Positions 16,812 through 25,359 of a DNA stretch of 64,000 nucleotides are shown here, piece by piece. How positions within the stretch are numbered: position 1 is the first letter of the stretch; each line of letters begins with the position of its first letter. Source of the stretch: Sulfuricella sp. (GTDB taxonomy: Bacteria > Pseudomonadota > Gammaproteobacteria > Burkholderiales > Sulfuricellaceae). The stretch spans positions 1 through 64,000 of the forward strand of contig JAHFRP010000011.1 of assembly GCA_023266195.1 (NCBI GenBank), in the 5' to 3' direction. The notes below the pieces were generated by a model. That model worked only from the letters and a program-made list of their open reading frames with translations, had not been told where the DNA came from and did no database searches. A program made the translations under genes and the position numbers.

Positions 16812-17979
16812 CGCGCTGTTTCCCCGCAGCATGCCGGAACAGCCGCCGCTGGTGGCGCATGTCATCTACAGCCTGGCCGTGGGCGGCCTGGAAAACGGGG
16901 TGGTGAACCTGATCAACCATATCCCGCAGGACCGCTTTCGCCACGCCGTCATCTGTTTGGCCGACTATTCCGATTTCAGCCTGCGCATCCGCCGCAGCGA
17001 CGTGCAGCTTTATGCCCTCGACAAGCCCGCCGGCAAGAACTTCGGCGTGCACGTCAGGCTTTGGCGGCTGCTGCAGCGGCTGCGGCCGGACATCGTCCAC
17101 ACCCGCAACCTGGCTGCCCTGGAAAGCCTGCTGCCGGCGGCCCTGGCCGGGGTACCGGCACGGGTGCACAGCGAGCACGGCTGGGACATCGGCAACCTGG
17201 ACGGCGGCAACCGCCGCCATCGCCGGCTGCGCCGCCTGTTCCGGCCGCTGGCCCATCGCTACATTGCCCTGTCGAGGCATCTGGAGGCGTATTTGCGCGA
17301 GCAGGTCGGCGTCGCGCCGGAGCGGATCGTACAGATATACAACGGCGTCGATGCCGCGCTGTTCCGCCCGGCACAAGGCATGCGCCGTCCGCTGCCGTGC
17401 CGCGGCTTCGACGGCCCCGGCCGCTTCGTCGTCGGCACCGTGGGCCGGATGCAGGCGGTCAAGGACCAGCTGATCCTGGTGCGCGCGTTCATCCGGCTGC
17501 TGCAGACCGTGCCCGATGCGCACCGGTTGTTGCGCCTGGCGGTCATCGGCGACGGCCCGCTACGGCAGGAATCAATTCTCCTGCTGCGCCAGGCGGGGGC
17601 GCTGGACCTGGCCTGGCTGCCGGGGAATCGGGAAGATATTCCCGTCCTGATGCGCGGATTCGACCTGTTCGCCCTGCCGTCCCTGGCCGAGGGTATTTCC
17701 AACACCATCCTCGAAGCCATGGCGAGCGGATTGCCGGTGGTCGCGACCGATGTCGGCGGCAACCGGGAACTGGTGGAGCACGGACGCACCGGGCGCCTGG
17801 TGCCTCCCGGCGACCCGGAAGGCATGGCGGACGCGATTCGCCTCTACCTCAGCGACCGCGACCTGGGCGCAATGCATGGCCGCGAGGCGCGTCGCACCGT
17901 GGAGAGGCGATTTAGCCTGGAGACGATGGTGGCCGGCTACATGGATGTTTACCAGCGCGCACTGCAAGGCAAACGGTGA
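16792..17979 (+). CDS. XrtA-associated glycosyltransferase family 4 (TIGR03088 type)
   Basis: A 395-residue GT-B sugar transferase. The N-terminal domain begins VAHVIYSLAVGGLENGVVNL, and the C-terminal nucleotide-sugar site has FALPSLAEGISNTILEAMAS plus GLPVVATDVGGN. It adds a sugar to the lipid-linked repeat unit. The ATG at 16792 has AAGGAG seven bases upstream and lies inside the end of the xrtA gene, so the two are co-translated. It is the last gene of the core plus-strand operon. Confidence 0.88.
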   Translation: MRRIEADALFPRSMPEQPPLVAHVIYSLAVGGLENGVVNLINHIPQDRFRHAVICLADYSDFSLRIRRSDVQLYALDKPAGKNFGVHVRLWRLLQRLRPDIVHTRNLAALESLLPAALAGVPARVHSEHGWDIGNLDGGNRRHRRLRRLFRPLAHRYIALSRHLEAYLREQVGVAPERIVQIYNGVDAALFRPAQGMRRPLPCRGFDGPGRFVVGTVGRMQAVKDQLILVRAFIRLLQTVPDAHRLLRLAVIGDGPLRQESILLLRQAGALDLAWLPGNREDIPVLMRGFDLFALPSLAEGISNTILEAMASGLPVVATDVGGNRELVEHGRTGRLVPPGDPEGMADAIRLYLSDRDLGAMHGREARRTVERRFSLETMVAGYMDVYQRALQGKR

Positions 17980-18024
17980 ACTATAGTGAGTTAGGCGGAC
18001 AAGACATACAGAAAGAAGGCGGCG

Positions 18025-18375
18025 ATGAGTAACGAACAGGCGGCACCCGAGACGAAAGGCGTTACGGTGAAGCTACTTGCAGCGCTTGACCTTGGCCCTG
18101 AAATCGAGGGCATGGCCGGGCGCCAACTTCGAATGCGTATGGTGACCATCGAACCTGGAGGCGTCTTCGGCCCGATCCACGACCATAAAGACAGGCCGGG
18201 CATGGTCTATATGCTGCAAGGAAAGATAACTGACCATCGAAATGGAGTGGCTACGGATTATGGGCCGGGAGTGGGCTGGCCCGAGGACAGGAGCACCACG
18301 CACTGGCTTGAAAACAGAGGAACGACGCCGGCGGTGGAGATCTCCGTCGATATAGTTCAGGCAACAGTAAGTTAA
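18025..18375 (+). CDS. Cupin-domain protein
   Basis: A 116-residue single cupin barrel. Metal-ligand-like residues lie in PIHDHKDRPGMVYMLQGKI and the second cupin motif is near STTHWLENRG. The function cannot be deduced; small cupins bind metals or sugars. It has a good Shine-Dalgarno (AGAAGGCGGCG before ATG). It sits between the core XrtA operon and the amidotransferase and need not belong to the polysaccharide pathway. Confidence 0.75.
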   Translation: MSNEQAAPETKGVTVKLLAALDLGPEIEGMAGRQLRMRMVTIEPGGVFGPIHDHKDRPGMVYMLQGKITDHRNGVATDYGPGVGWPEDRSTTHWLENRGTTPAVEISVDIVQATVS

Positions 18376-18419
18376 GTGCCGACATTTACCCCGGCCGCCG
18401 CCTGACAATCCGCTCCAGT

Positions 18420-18515
18420 GGGACGCTCTGCCGGCAAGCCGGCTCCGCGTCCCTGAGCTGGTGTAGTGCTTTGAAATTAAATTAAGGCTGCGCCCTGAAG
18501 GGCAAAAGAGCCTGA
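18420..18515. repeat. Intergenic hairpins
   Basis: A GGGACGC...CCGGC-AA-GCCGG...GCGTCCC palindrome (18420-18453) is followed by TAGTGCTTTGAAATTAAAT and GCGCCCTGAAGGGC. The latter two are related to the sequence around 285-355. The first hairpin could terminate cupin transcription but lacks a T tract. Confidence 0.45.
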
Positions 18516-18562
18516 TCCACCGGCGTTACGCCATCTTGGGAAATTCTAAACGCGGGGCAATC

Positions 18563-20548
18563 ATGTGCGGAATCGTTGGCATTTTCGATACTTTGGCGAA
18601 GCGCGACATCGACGGCGCGCTGCTCGACCGGATGAACCAGTCGCAGCTTCATCGCGGGCCGGACGAAGGCGGTTTGCATTTCGAACCTGGGCTGGGGATG
18701 GGGCATCGGCGGCTCTCGATCATCGATCTGTCCTCCGGCCAGCAGCCGCTGTTCAATGAAGACGGCAGCGTGGTGGTGGTGTTCAACGGCGAGATTTACA
18801 ACTTTCCCGAGCTGATGCGCGAACTCGTTCAGCGCGGCCACACCTTCCGCACCCGCTGCGACACCGAGGTCATCGTGCACGCCTGGGAAGAGTGGGGCGA
18901 GGCGTGCGTCGAGCGGTTCCGCGGCATGTTCGCCTTCGGCCTGTGGGATCGCAAGCGCGAGGTGCTGTTCCTCGCCCGCGACCGGCTCGGCGTGAAGCCG
19001 CTTCATTACGCCCGCCTGCCCGACGGCACGCTGATCTTCGGTTCCGAACTGAAGGCGCTGCTCGCCCATCCGGGGCTTGCCCGCGAGATCGATCCCTATG
19101 CGGTGGAAGACTATTTCGCCTACGGCTACGTCCCCGAGCCGCGCACCATCTTCAAGCGCGTGCTGAAGCTGCCGCCCGGCCATACCCTCGCCGTCTGGCG
19201 CGGCAAGGCCTTCCCCCAGCCGCGCGAGTACTGGGACGTGCCGTTCCAGGCCGGCCCCAGGATGACCGAGCAGGAGGCGGCCGACGAGCTCGTCGTGCGC
19301 CTGCGCGAGGCGGTGAAAATCCGGATGGTGGCGGAAGTGCCTCTCGGCGCCTTCCTTTCCGGCGGGGTGGATTCCAGCGCGGTGGTGGCGATGATGGCTG
19401 GGCTGTCCGACGAGCCGGTCAATACTTGTTCGATTTCCTTCGGCGATCCGGCCTTCAACGAGTCGGCGCATGCCCAGGCGGTGGCGGACCGCTACCGGAC
19501 CCGCCACCGCGTGGAGCAGGTGGAGCAGGACGATTTCGGCCTGCTGGACAAGCTGGCGAGGATGTACGACGAGCCCTACGCCGACAGTTCGGCGCTGCCC
19601 ACCTACCGGGTGTGCGGGCTGGCGAGGAAGTCCGTCACGGTGGCCCTGTCGGGCGACGGCGGCGACGAGAACTTTGCCGGCTATCGCCGCTATCGCTGGC
19701 ATATGCACGAGGAGCGGATGCGTGCGCTGCTGCCGCTGCCGGTGCGCAAGCCCCTGTTCGGGCTGCTCGGCAGCATTTATCCCAAGGCCGACTGGGCACC
19801 CAGGGTGCTGCGCGCCAAGTCCACGTTCGAGGCGCTCGCCCGCGATTCGGTCGAAGGCTATTTTCACGGCGTTTCGATCATCGCCGATAGCCAGCGGCGG
19901 CGGCTGTTTTCGCCGGTTCTGCGCCGCGAGCTGCAGGGATACCGCGCGGTCGAGGTGCTGCATCGCCACGCCGCCCGCGCGCCGACCGACGATCCGCTGG
20001 CGCTGGTGCAATACCTGGACCTGAAAACCTACCTCGCCGGCGATATCCTGACCAAGGTGGACCGCGCCAGCATGGCGCATGCGCTGGAAGTGCGCGTGCC
20101 GATGCTGGACCACCCGCTGGTGGAATGGCTGTCCGGCCTGCCCAACCCGATGAAGCTCAATGGCGGCGAGGGCAAGTACCTGCTCAAGAAGTCGCTGCAC
20201 TCCTTCCTGCCGGATGAAATCCTGTACCGGCCCAAGATGGGTTTCGCAGTGCCGCTGGCATCGTGGTTCCGCGGCCCGTTGCGCCAGAAGCTGGCGGATG
20301 CCGTGCTGGGGCCCGTGCTGGCCGGCAGCGGCCTGTTCGACCGGGCCTACCTGCGCCATCTGGTGGAGCAGCACCAGTCCGGGCTGCGCGATTACAGCGC
20401 GCCGCTGTGGTCGCTGCTGATGTTCGAATCGTTCCTGCGCAACGTCATGGGCGAGGAAGTGCCGGCCAAGGTGTGGGCGGCGGCCGGTCGGCAGGCCGCA
20501 CCCGAGCCTGTCAGGCAGCCGGTTGGCGCTCGCGTCCCGAGGAAGTAG
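18563..20548 (+). CDS. XrtA-associated amidotransferase (asparagine synthase family)
   Basis: A 661-residue protein with an N-terminal class II glutaminase beginning MCGIVGIFDT (nucleophile Cys2) and a C-terminal synthetase domain with the pyrophosphate loop LSGGVDSS (about residue 265) and LSGDGGDENFAGYRRY. It should transfer ammonia from glutamine to an adenylated carboxylate, perhaps a uronic acid in the polymer, forming an amide. The ATG at 18563 is fixed by the need for Cys2. This is the typical exosortase A amidotransferase. It is followed three bases later by the GtrA gene. Confidence 0.9.
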   Translation: MCGIVGIFDTLAKRDIDGALLDRMNQSQLHRGPDEGGLHFEPGLGMGHRRLSIIDLSSGQQPLFNEDGSVVVVFNGEIYNFPELMRELVQRGHTFRTRCDTEVIVHAWEEWGEACVERFRGMFAFGLWDRKREVLFLARDRLGVKPLHYARLPDGTLIFGSELKALLAHPGLAREIDPYAVEDYFAYGYVPEPRTIFKRVLKLPPGHTLAVWRGKAFPQPREYWDVPFQAGPRMTEQEAADELVVRLREAVKIRMVAEVPLGAFLSGGVDSSAVVAMMAGLSDEPVNTCSISFGDPAFNESAHAQAVADRYRTRHRVEQVEQDDFGLLDKLARMYDEPYADSSALPTYRVCGLARKSVTVALSGDGGDENFAGYRRYRWHMHEERMRALLPLPVRKPLFGLLGSIYPKADWAPRVLRAKSTFEALARDSVEGYFHGVSIIADSQRRRLFSPVLRRELQGYRAVEVLHRHAARAPTDDPLALVQYLDLKTYLAGDILTKVDRASMAHALEVRVPMLDHPLVEWLSGLPNPMKLNGGEGKYLLKKSLHSFLPDEILYRPKMGFAVPLASWFRGPLRQKLADAVLGPVLAGSGLFDRAYLRHLVEQHQSGLRDYSAPLWSLLMFESFLRNVMGEEVPAKVWAAAGRQAAPEPVRQPVGARVPRK

Positions 20549-20551
20549 CCG

Positions 20552-20947
20552 TTGTTCCGCCAATTTCTGCATTTTGCGGCGATCGGCGCAGTTGGCACGG
20601 CAGTTCAGTATGCCGTGCTGATGGCGCTGGTGCGGGGCTCTGGCGTCTACGCAGTGACGGCTTCGGCGGTGGGGTTTGTCGCCGGTGCCCTGATGAACTA
20701 TACATTGAATTACCGTTTTACTTTCCGTAGCCGAAAATGCCATCGCGAAGCCATGGCGAAATTTTTTTCTGTCGCCCTGATCGGTCTCGGCTTCAATACG
20801 CTGGTGATGGGGCTGGCGATGAATTTTGCAGGATTGCATTACCTGGCGAGCCAGCTCGCCGCCACCGGACTGGTGCTGTTGTGGAATTTTGCGGGAAATC
20901 GCTATTGGACTTTCAGGGAGGTTGCCCATGCAGAACCCAGATCATGA
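20552..20947 (+). CDS. GtrA-family membrane protein
   Basis: A 131-residue protein with four predicted transmembrane helices, beginning FRQFLHFAAIGAVGTAVQYA and containing the GtrA signature ALMNYTLNYRFTF and NFAGNRYWTF. GtrA proteins are thought to flip polyprenyl-phosphate sugars across the inner membrane. The start is TTG at 20552, preceded by GAGGAAG. It overlaps the next gene, a GtrB-like transferase, by 20 bases, giving the classic GtrA/GtrB pair. Confidence 0.85.
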   Translation: MFRQFLHFAAIGAVGTAVQYAVLMALVRGSGVYAVTASAVGFVAGALMNYTLNYRFTFRSRKCHREAMAKFFSVALIGLGFNTLVMGLAMNFAGLHYLASQLAATGLVLLWNFAGNRYWTFREVAHAEPRS

Positions 20948-21944
20948 TCCTGCGGGCCGATTCGCTCCGCGGGTACTATCGGTGATCGTTCCTGCCTACA
21001 ACGAGCAGGAAGTGCTCCCCGAGTTTCATCGGCGTTTGTCGGAGGTGATCGCCCTGTTGCCGATGTCGGCGGAGATCGTGTATGTCAACGACGGCAGCAC
21101 GGACGGCACCTTGCAGGTCATCCAAGACCTCCGCAAGCATGATGCGAGGGTGACGATCATCGACCTGAGCCGCAATTTCGGCAAGGAAATTGCGCTGACA
21201 GCCGGGCTCGACCATGCCCAGGGCGATGCCGTGGTAGTCATCGATGCCGATTTGCAGGATCCGCCCGAGGTGATCCCGGAACTGATCCGCCATTGGGAAA
21301 AAGGCTACGACGTGGTCTATGCGAAGCGCACCGCGCGGGAAGGGGAAACCTTCATGAAGAAGGCGACCGCGCATGTTTTCTATGTCGTGATGCAAAGCCT
21401 GGCGCGGGTGAAAATCCCCGCCGATACGGGCGATTTCCGCCTGCTCAGCCGGCGCGCCGTGGATTCGCTCAAACAGATCAGGGAGCAACACCGTTTCATG
21501 AAAGGGCTGTTTGCCTGGATCGGCTATCCGCAGATGGCCGTGCCATACCGGCGCGATCCGCGCTTTGCCGGTGAAACCAAGTGGAACTACTGGAGATTGT
21601 GGAATTTTGCGCTCGAAGGGTTTACCTCCTTCACTATCGCGCCACTCAAGGCGGCCGGTTACATGGGCATGCTGATTGCCATGGCGGCTTTTTTTTACGC
21701 GGCGATTATCGTTTTCAAGACACTCATGTTCGGCGACCCGGTGCGCGGCTATCCTACCATGATGGTCACCATGCTCTTTCTTGGCGGTGTCCAGCTCCTT
21801 GCTATCGGCATTCTTGGGGAATATGTCGGACGCATGTTCAATGAATCCAAGAATCGTCCGCTGTATCTCACCAACAGCTACTCCCCTGCCAAGTCCATCC
21901 TGGAATATGAAGAACGGGATAAGCGCGTTTCGCTTGGCCTCTAA
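20928..21944 (+). CDS. Polyprenyl-phosphate glycosyltransferase (GT2, GtrB/DPM1-like)
   Basis: A 338-residue GT-A transferase with SVIVPAYNEQEVLPEF, the metal-binding VIDADLQDPPEV, DTGDFRLLSRRAV and two C-terminal transmembrane helices (about 240-310). It loads a sugar onto polyprenyl phosphate at the cytoplasmic face for flipping by GtrA. The ATG at 20928 has GGGAGG about 6 bases upstream. Confidence 0.88.
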   Translation: MQNPDHDPAGRFAPRVLSVIVPAYNEQEVLPEFHRRLSEVIALLPMSAEIVYVNDGSTDGTLQVIQDLRKHDARVTIIDLSRNFGKEIALTAGLDHAQGDAVVVIDADLQDPPEVIPELIRHWEKGYDVVYAKRTAREGETFMKKATAHVFYVVMQSLARVKIPADTGDFRLLSRRAVDSLKQIREQHRFMKGLFAWIGYPQMAVPYRRDPRFAGETKWNYWRLWNFALEGFTSFTIAPLKAAGYMGMLIAMAAFFYAAIIVFKTLMFGDPVRGYPTMMVTMLFLGGVQLLAIGILGEYVGRMFNESKNRPLYLTNSYSPAKSILEYEERDKRVSLGL

Positions 21945-22030
21945 GCCGCATCGCGGCAGGGCGCAAAACATGGAAACAGCCACAACAAACTGAATCTGCC
22001 TGCATTCGGGCCAAGCTGCGCTGGGGGTAT

Positions 22031-23548
22031 ATGAAAGCCATGCCGGAAGAAAACATATTGGGAAAGCGGTTCGGGATACTAGTATCTTTATCCTATATTA
22101 CAAGCCATATTGAATACGCGCTGGTTCTGGCGATTCTTGCGACAATCCCGCTCGCCGCCGGTTACCTTTACATCAACCTGCCTGGGACGGGGGGTGTTGG
22201 CGCGTCGATAACCTTGTTGGCTGGGGCGGTTGTCGGCAGCGGCCTGTTTTTCGCCGTCCCTCGTGCCGCGGCGTTCTTCAAACGGACAATAAACGTAAAT
22301 TTAACTCTATGGGCTATCGTCCTTGCGGGCGTTGTTTTCCAGGTGTTCGTTGCAGTTCTGACATCGCCATCGCCTACTCACGATGCGGCCGCCTATCTCC
22401 ATCTGGCGCAAGAACTCGCGTCGGGTCTTGATTACGTCGATGCCCAAGGTTTCCGCGCTTTCTTTCCACCGGGCCTGCCATTATTTCTCACGCCATTTAT
22501 CTGGCTTTTCAAGACGCCTTTGCTCGCCGTAGTCATCGCCAATCTCCTGCTATATATTTTGGGCGCCATGTCGATATGGTATCTGGCCAGGCATTTAATA
22601 AGCGCCAAGGCAGCTGTAATCGCCACGGTGCTGTTTACGGCATGGCCAAGCCGTTTGCTGCTGGCTGGCGTGGCAGCCAAGGAACTGCTCACGCTCACGG
22701 CGATACTTGCGTTCATATTGTTTGCGCTCAAGTCGCTTGATGGTAATGAAAGACGCTATCGTCGGCACGCAGCATTGAGCGGCGTTTCAGTCGGCATGGC
22801 TGGGCTTGCACAGCCGGGCTTGATGCTGCTGGCCGTTGTCTTTCCCTTGATGTTCCGACATGTTTTGCTTCAAATGCCGATAAAAAAGGCATTGACCTGC
22901 ATTGCGCTTGTGGTGCTTGCGGCGTTTGCGGTGATGAGCACTTGGAGTGCCAGGAATTTTCTCCTGTTCGACGGGCAGTTCTATGGGATTTCCACGAATG
23001 GCGGAAGCGTTTTCTATCGGGCGAACAACGAGAAAGCAACTGGTTTGTGGGTTGGCGATGGCGCTGTACCCATTTCCCGGTTGCCTGAGGTACAGCAGGA
23101 TAAGGTTGGCTTCGTTCTTGGAAAGAAATGGATATTCGAGCACCCGGCTCAGGCCGCCATGCTGTCCATAAGAAAGCTTTTCTATTTTCTCGGGGAAGAT
23201 GACCAGGGGGTTTACAGTTCTGTTTTTAACGGAGACGGCGAAACGCGCGCAGCGCTTTCCGGGCGCCAAAAACAGATATTCGAGTCTCTCAACGCACTAA
23301 GTCTTTTGTATTGGCTGGCATTGACGACAATGTGCATGCGGGGGGTGCTTGCCTATGGAAAACGATCTGGAGGTGAATTTTCAGCAATAACCCCGCTGCT
23401 GTATCCGCTGCTGTATGGCGCGGCGATATTCTCGATTTTCGAGAGCGGTTCGCGGCAGCATATGTTCGCTGTAGGCCCATTGTTCCTGATCGCCATAATC
23501 TGGCTGTTTCAAAAAAGGCCTCGCACCGGTACGCTGCCGAATCCATGA
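22031..23548 (+). CDS. Polytopic GT-C (ArnT/PMT-like) glycosyltransferase
   Basis: A 505-residue protein with about ten or more membrane segments. The first periplasmic loop carries THDAAAYLHLAQELASG, the acidic motif typical of GT-C/family 39 enzymes that use lipid-linked sugars in the periplasm. It follows GtrA/GtrB, so it is a plausible acceptor-side partner that transfers the flipped sugar onto the polymer or a protein. Its end overlaps the next start (ATGA). Codon use is less GC-biased than in region B. Confidence 0.7.
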   Translation: MKAMPEENILGKRFGILVSLSYITSHIEYALVLAILATIPLAAGYLYINLPGTGGVGASITLLAGAVVGSGLFFAVPRAAAFFKRTINVNLTLWAIVLAGVVFQVFVAVLTSPSPTHDAAAYLHLAQELASGLDYVDAQGFRAFFPPGLPLFLTPFIWLFKTPLLAVVIANLLLYILGAMSIWYLARHLISAKAAVIATVLFTAWPSRLLLAGVAAKELLTLTAILAFILFALKSLDGNERRYRRHAALSGVSVGMAGLAQPGLMLLAVVFPLMFRHVLLQMPIKKALTCIALVVLAAFAVMSTWSARNFLLFDGQFYGISTNGGSVFYRANNEKATGLWVGDGAVPISRLPEVQQDKVGFVLGKKWIFEHPAQAAMLSIRKLFYFLGEDDQGVYSSVFNGDGETRAALSGRQKQIFESLNALSLLYWLALTTMCMRGVLAYGKRSGGEFSAITPLLYPLLYGAAIFSIFESGSRQHMFAVGPLFLIAIIWLFQKRPRTGTLPNP

Positions 23549-24645
23549 AGGAAAGCGGAGTGGAGGCGCAGAACCTGCGGGTCGGCCTGATCGGACCCTT
23601 GCCGCCGCCGGCCGGAGGCATGGCCAACCAGACGCGGCAGTTGAAGGAGCTTCTGGAGCGGGAGGGGGTGACGGTGGCCCTGGTCCAGGTCAATCCGCCC
23701 TGCCGCCCAGCCTGGATCGGCCGAATCCGCGGACTGCGCGCGGTGTTTCGCCTCATCCCTTATCTAGCGGCTCTCTGGCGTTGCGCGGGCCAAGTCAGCC
23801 TGTTCCACGTCATGGCGAATTCCGGCTGGGCCTGGCACCTGTTCGCGGCCCCCGCCGTCTGGATCGCCCGCCTGAGAGGCATTCCGGCGGTAGTGAATTA
23901 TCGGGGCGGTGAGGCGCAGGGTTTTCTGTCGCGTTCGAGGCGCTGGGTGGTGCCGACGTTGCTGCGTGCGAGTGCCGTAATCGTCCCTTCCGGCTTCCTG
24001 CGCGACGTCTTTGCGCCGTTCGGCGTGCATGCCCGGGTGGTGCCGAATGTGGTGGATCTGACGCGCTTCCGCCCGGCGGTGCTGTCGGGGGGGCAATGCA
24101 TTCCACGAGTCGTGGTGGCGCGCAATCTCGAGCCGATTTACGACGTCGCCACAGCCATCCGCGCTTTTTCATCGGTGCGGCGTGCCGTGCCCGGCGTCCT
24201 GATGACCATCGCCGGTACCGGGCCGGAAAGGCGGCGCCTGGAGATGCTGGCGAGGCAACTCGGCCTTGCGGAAGCGGTGACATTTGCCGGCCGGCTGGAC
24301 CGCGACGGCATGGCGGAATTGTACCGGAGCGCCTCGGTCATGGTGAATTCGAGCCTGGTGGATAACACGCCGAACTCGATCCTGGAGGCGCTGGCCAGCG
24401 GCGTGCCGGTTGTCAGCACACGGGTCGGTGGGGTGCCGTATCTGGTGGCGGACGAGGTGACGGCCCTGCTCGTGCCGCCGGGCGATGCCGAAGCCATGTC
24501 GGTGGCCGTGGTGCGGGTGCTGCAGGATCGAGTCCTGACGGATTCTCTGAGGCAGGCCGGCCTGCTGGAGGTGCGGCGATATGCCTGGCAGTCGGTGCGC
24601 AGCGATCTGCTCGATCTGTATGCGTGGACTCTTGAGACACCCTGA
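23545..24645 (+). CDS. Glycosyltransferase family 4
   Basis: A 366-residue GT-B transferase with LRVGLIGPLPPPAGGMANQT near the N-terminus and MVNSSLVDNTPNSILEALAS plus GVPVVSTRVGG in the nucleotide-sugar site. Donor and linkage are unknown. It is translationally coupled to the upstream GT-C gene by a 4-base overlap. Confidence 0.85.
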   Translation: MKESGVEAQNLRVGLIGPLPPPAGGMANQTRQLKELLEREGVTVALVQVNPPCRPAWIGRIRGLRAVFRLIPYLAALWRCAGQVSLFHVMANSGWAWHLFAAPAVWIARLRGIPAVVNYRGGEAQGFLSRSRRWVVPTLLRASAVIVPSGFLRDVFAPFGVHARVVPNVVDLTRFRPAVLSGGQCIPRVVVARNLEPIYDVATAIRAFSSVRRAVPGVLMTIAGTGPERRRLEMLARQLGLAEAVTFAGRLDRDGMAELYRSASVMVNSSLVDNTPNSILEALASGVPVVSTRVGGVPYLVADEVTALLVPPGDAEAMSVAVVRVLQDRVLTDSLRQAGLLEVRRYAWQSVRSDLLDLYAWTLETP

Positions 24646-24730
24646 TCAATGCCCTCTTCCCGGTAATACGGATGACATGCGGGTGTGACTTCAGCCTGAC
24701 AGGTACGGCCGAAACTATACCCGCAAACCC

Positions 24731-25048
24731 TTGCATCCGGTCGAACATGCGGCCCTTCGTGGCCATGTGACCTCCACTGTCTTTTTGTGCCGACGACTCC
24801 CGCCGCGATATCGTCCCGGCAAACGGCTTGGGCTGGTCGTCGGTTCGCTCTCCGGTATGGCCGGCGCGGTGGGCTTTGCCGCCCAGGCCGCCGTGATCCA
24901 TACCTTGCGAGATCACATGGCCTATGCGGCGGAAAATTCCTGGGACGAGCGGGTGGCGCTGCTGGTCGAAGAATACAAGCGGGTTGCCGGGGAAGGCTGT
25001 GGGCGCAAAGCGGCACCTCTGGGCAGAAAGATGGGCGCAACCCGCTAA
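24731..25048 (+). pseudogene. Possible decayed gene fragment
   Basis: An open frame of 105 codons in a 714-base gap (24646-25359). The part from about residue 33 (LGLVVGSLSGMAGAVGFAAQ) to ENSWDERVALLVEEYKRVAG has protein-like composition and its end resembles the C-terminus of a GT4 glycosyltransferase. The first 30 residues overlap repeat-like sequence. There is no convincing Shine-Dalgarno. I read it as a possible remnant of a lost gene; chance coding potential is not excluded. The rest of the gap (25049-25359) shows nothing gene-like. Confidence 0.3.
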
Positions 25049-25359
25049 ACCGAACGGTGGAATTCGGGCCGGGAAAGTTAAATCGATTTCTGTACTAATA
25101 TGAATTGGGGTGTGCCTGTCCGGCCCGGTGAATTTGCGGTCATTCGTTTAACGCAAAATTTGCGAAGCGGGGTCTTGTCCCCTTTCCCGTCTCGCCAGAG
25201 CGTGCGGCCTTGCCATCGCTTCCGGCGGGAGCGGGGAAACGGTCGTGGCGCATCTTCGTTTCAATATTCGGGGCGGCGGCTCGCCATGAGCGTTAGTTCG
25301 GCAGGCCCCCAGAGCGCCTGATTCCGGCAACTGTTATTGAGTCTTACAAGGATCAAATA

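Noticed and set aside
18482-20929. An 815-codon minus-strand frame opposite the amidotransferase
   Set aside because: Low-complexity, His/Arg/Gln-rich translation typical of antisense frames in high-GC genes.
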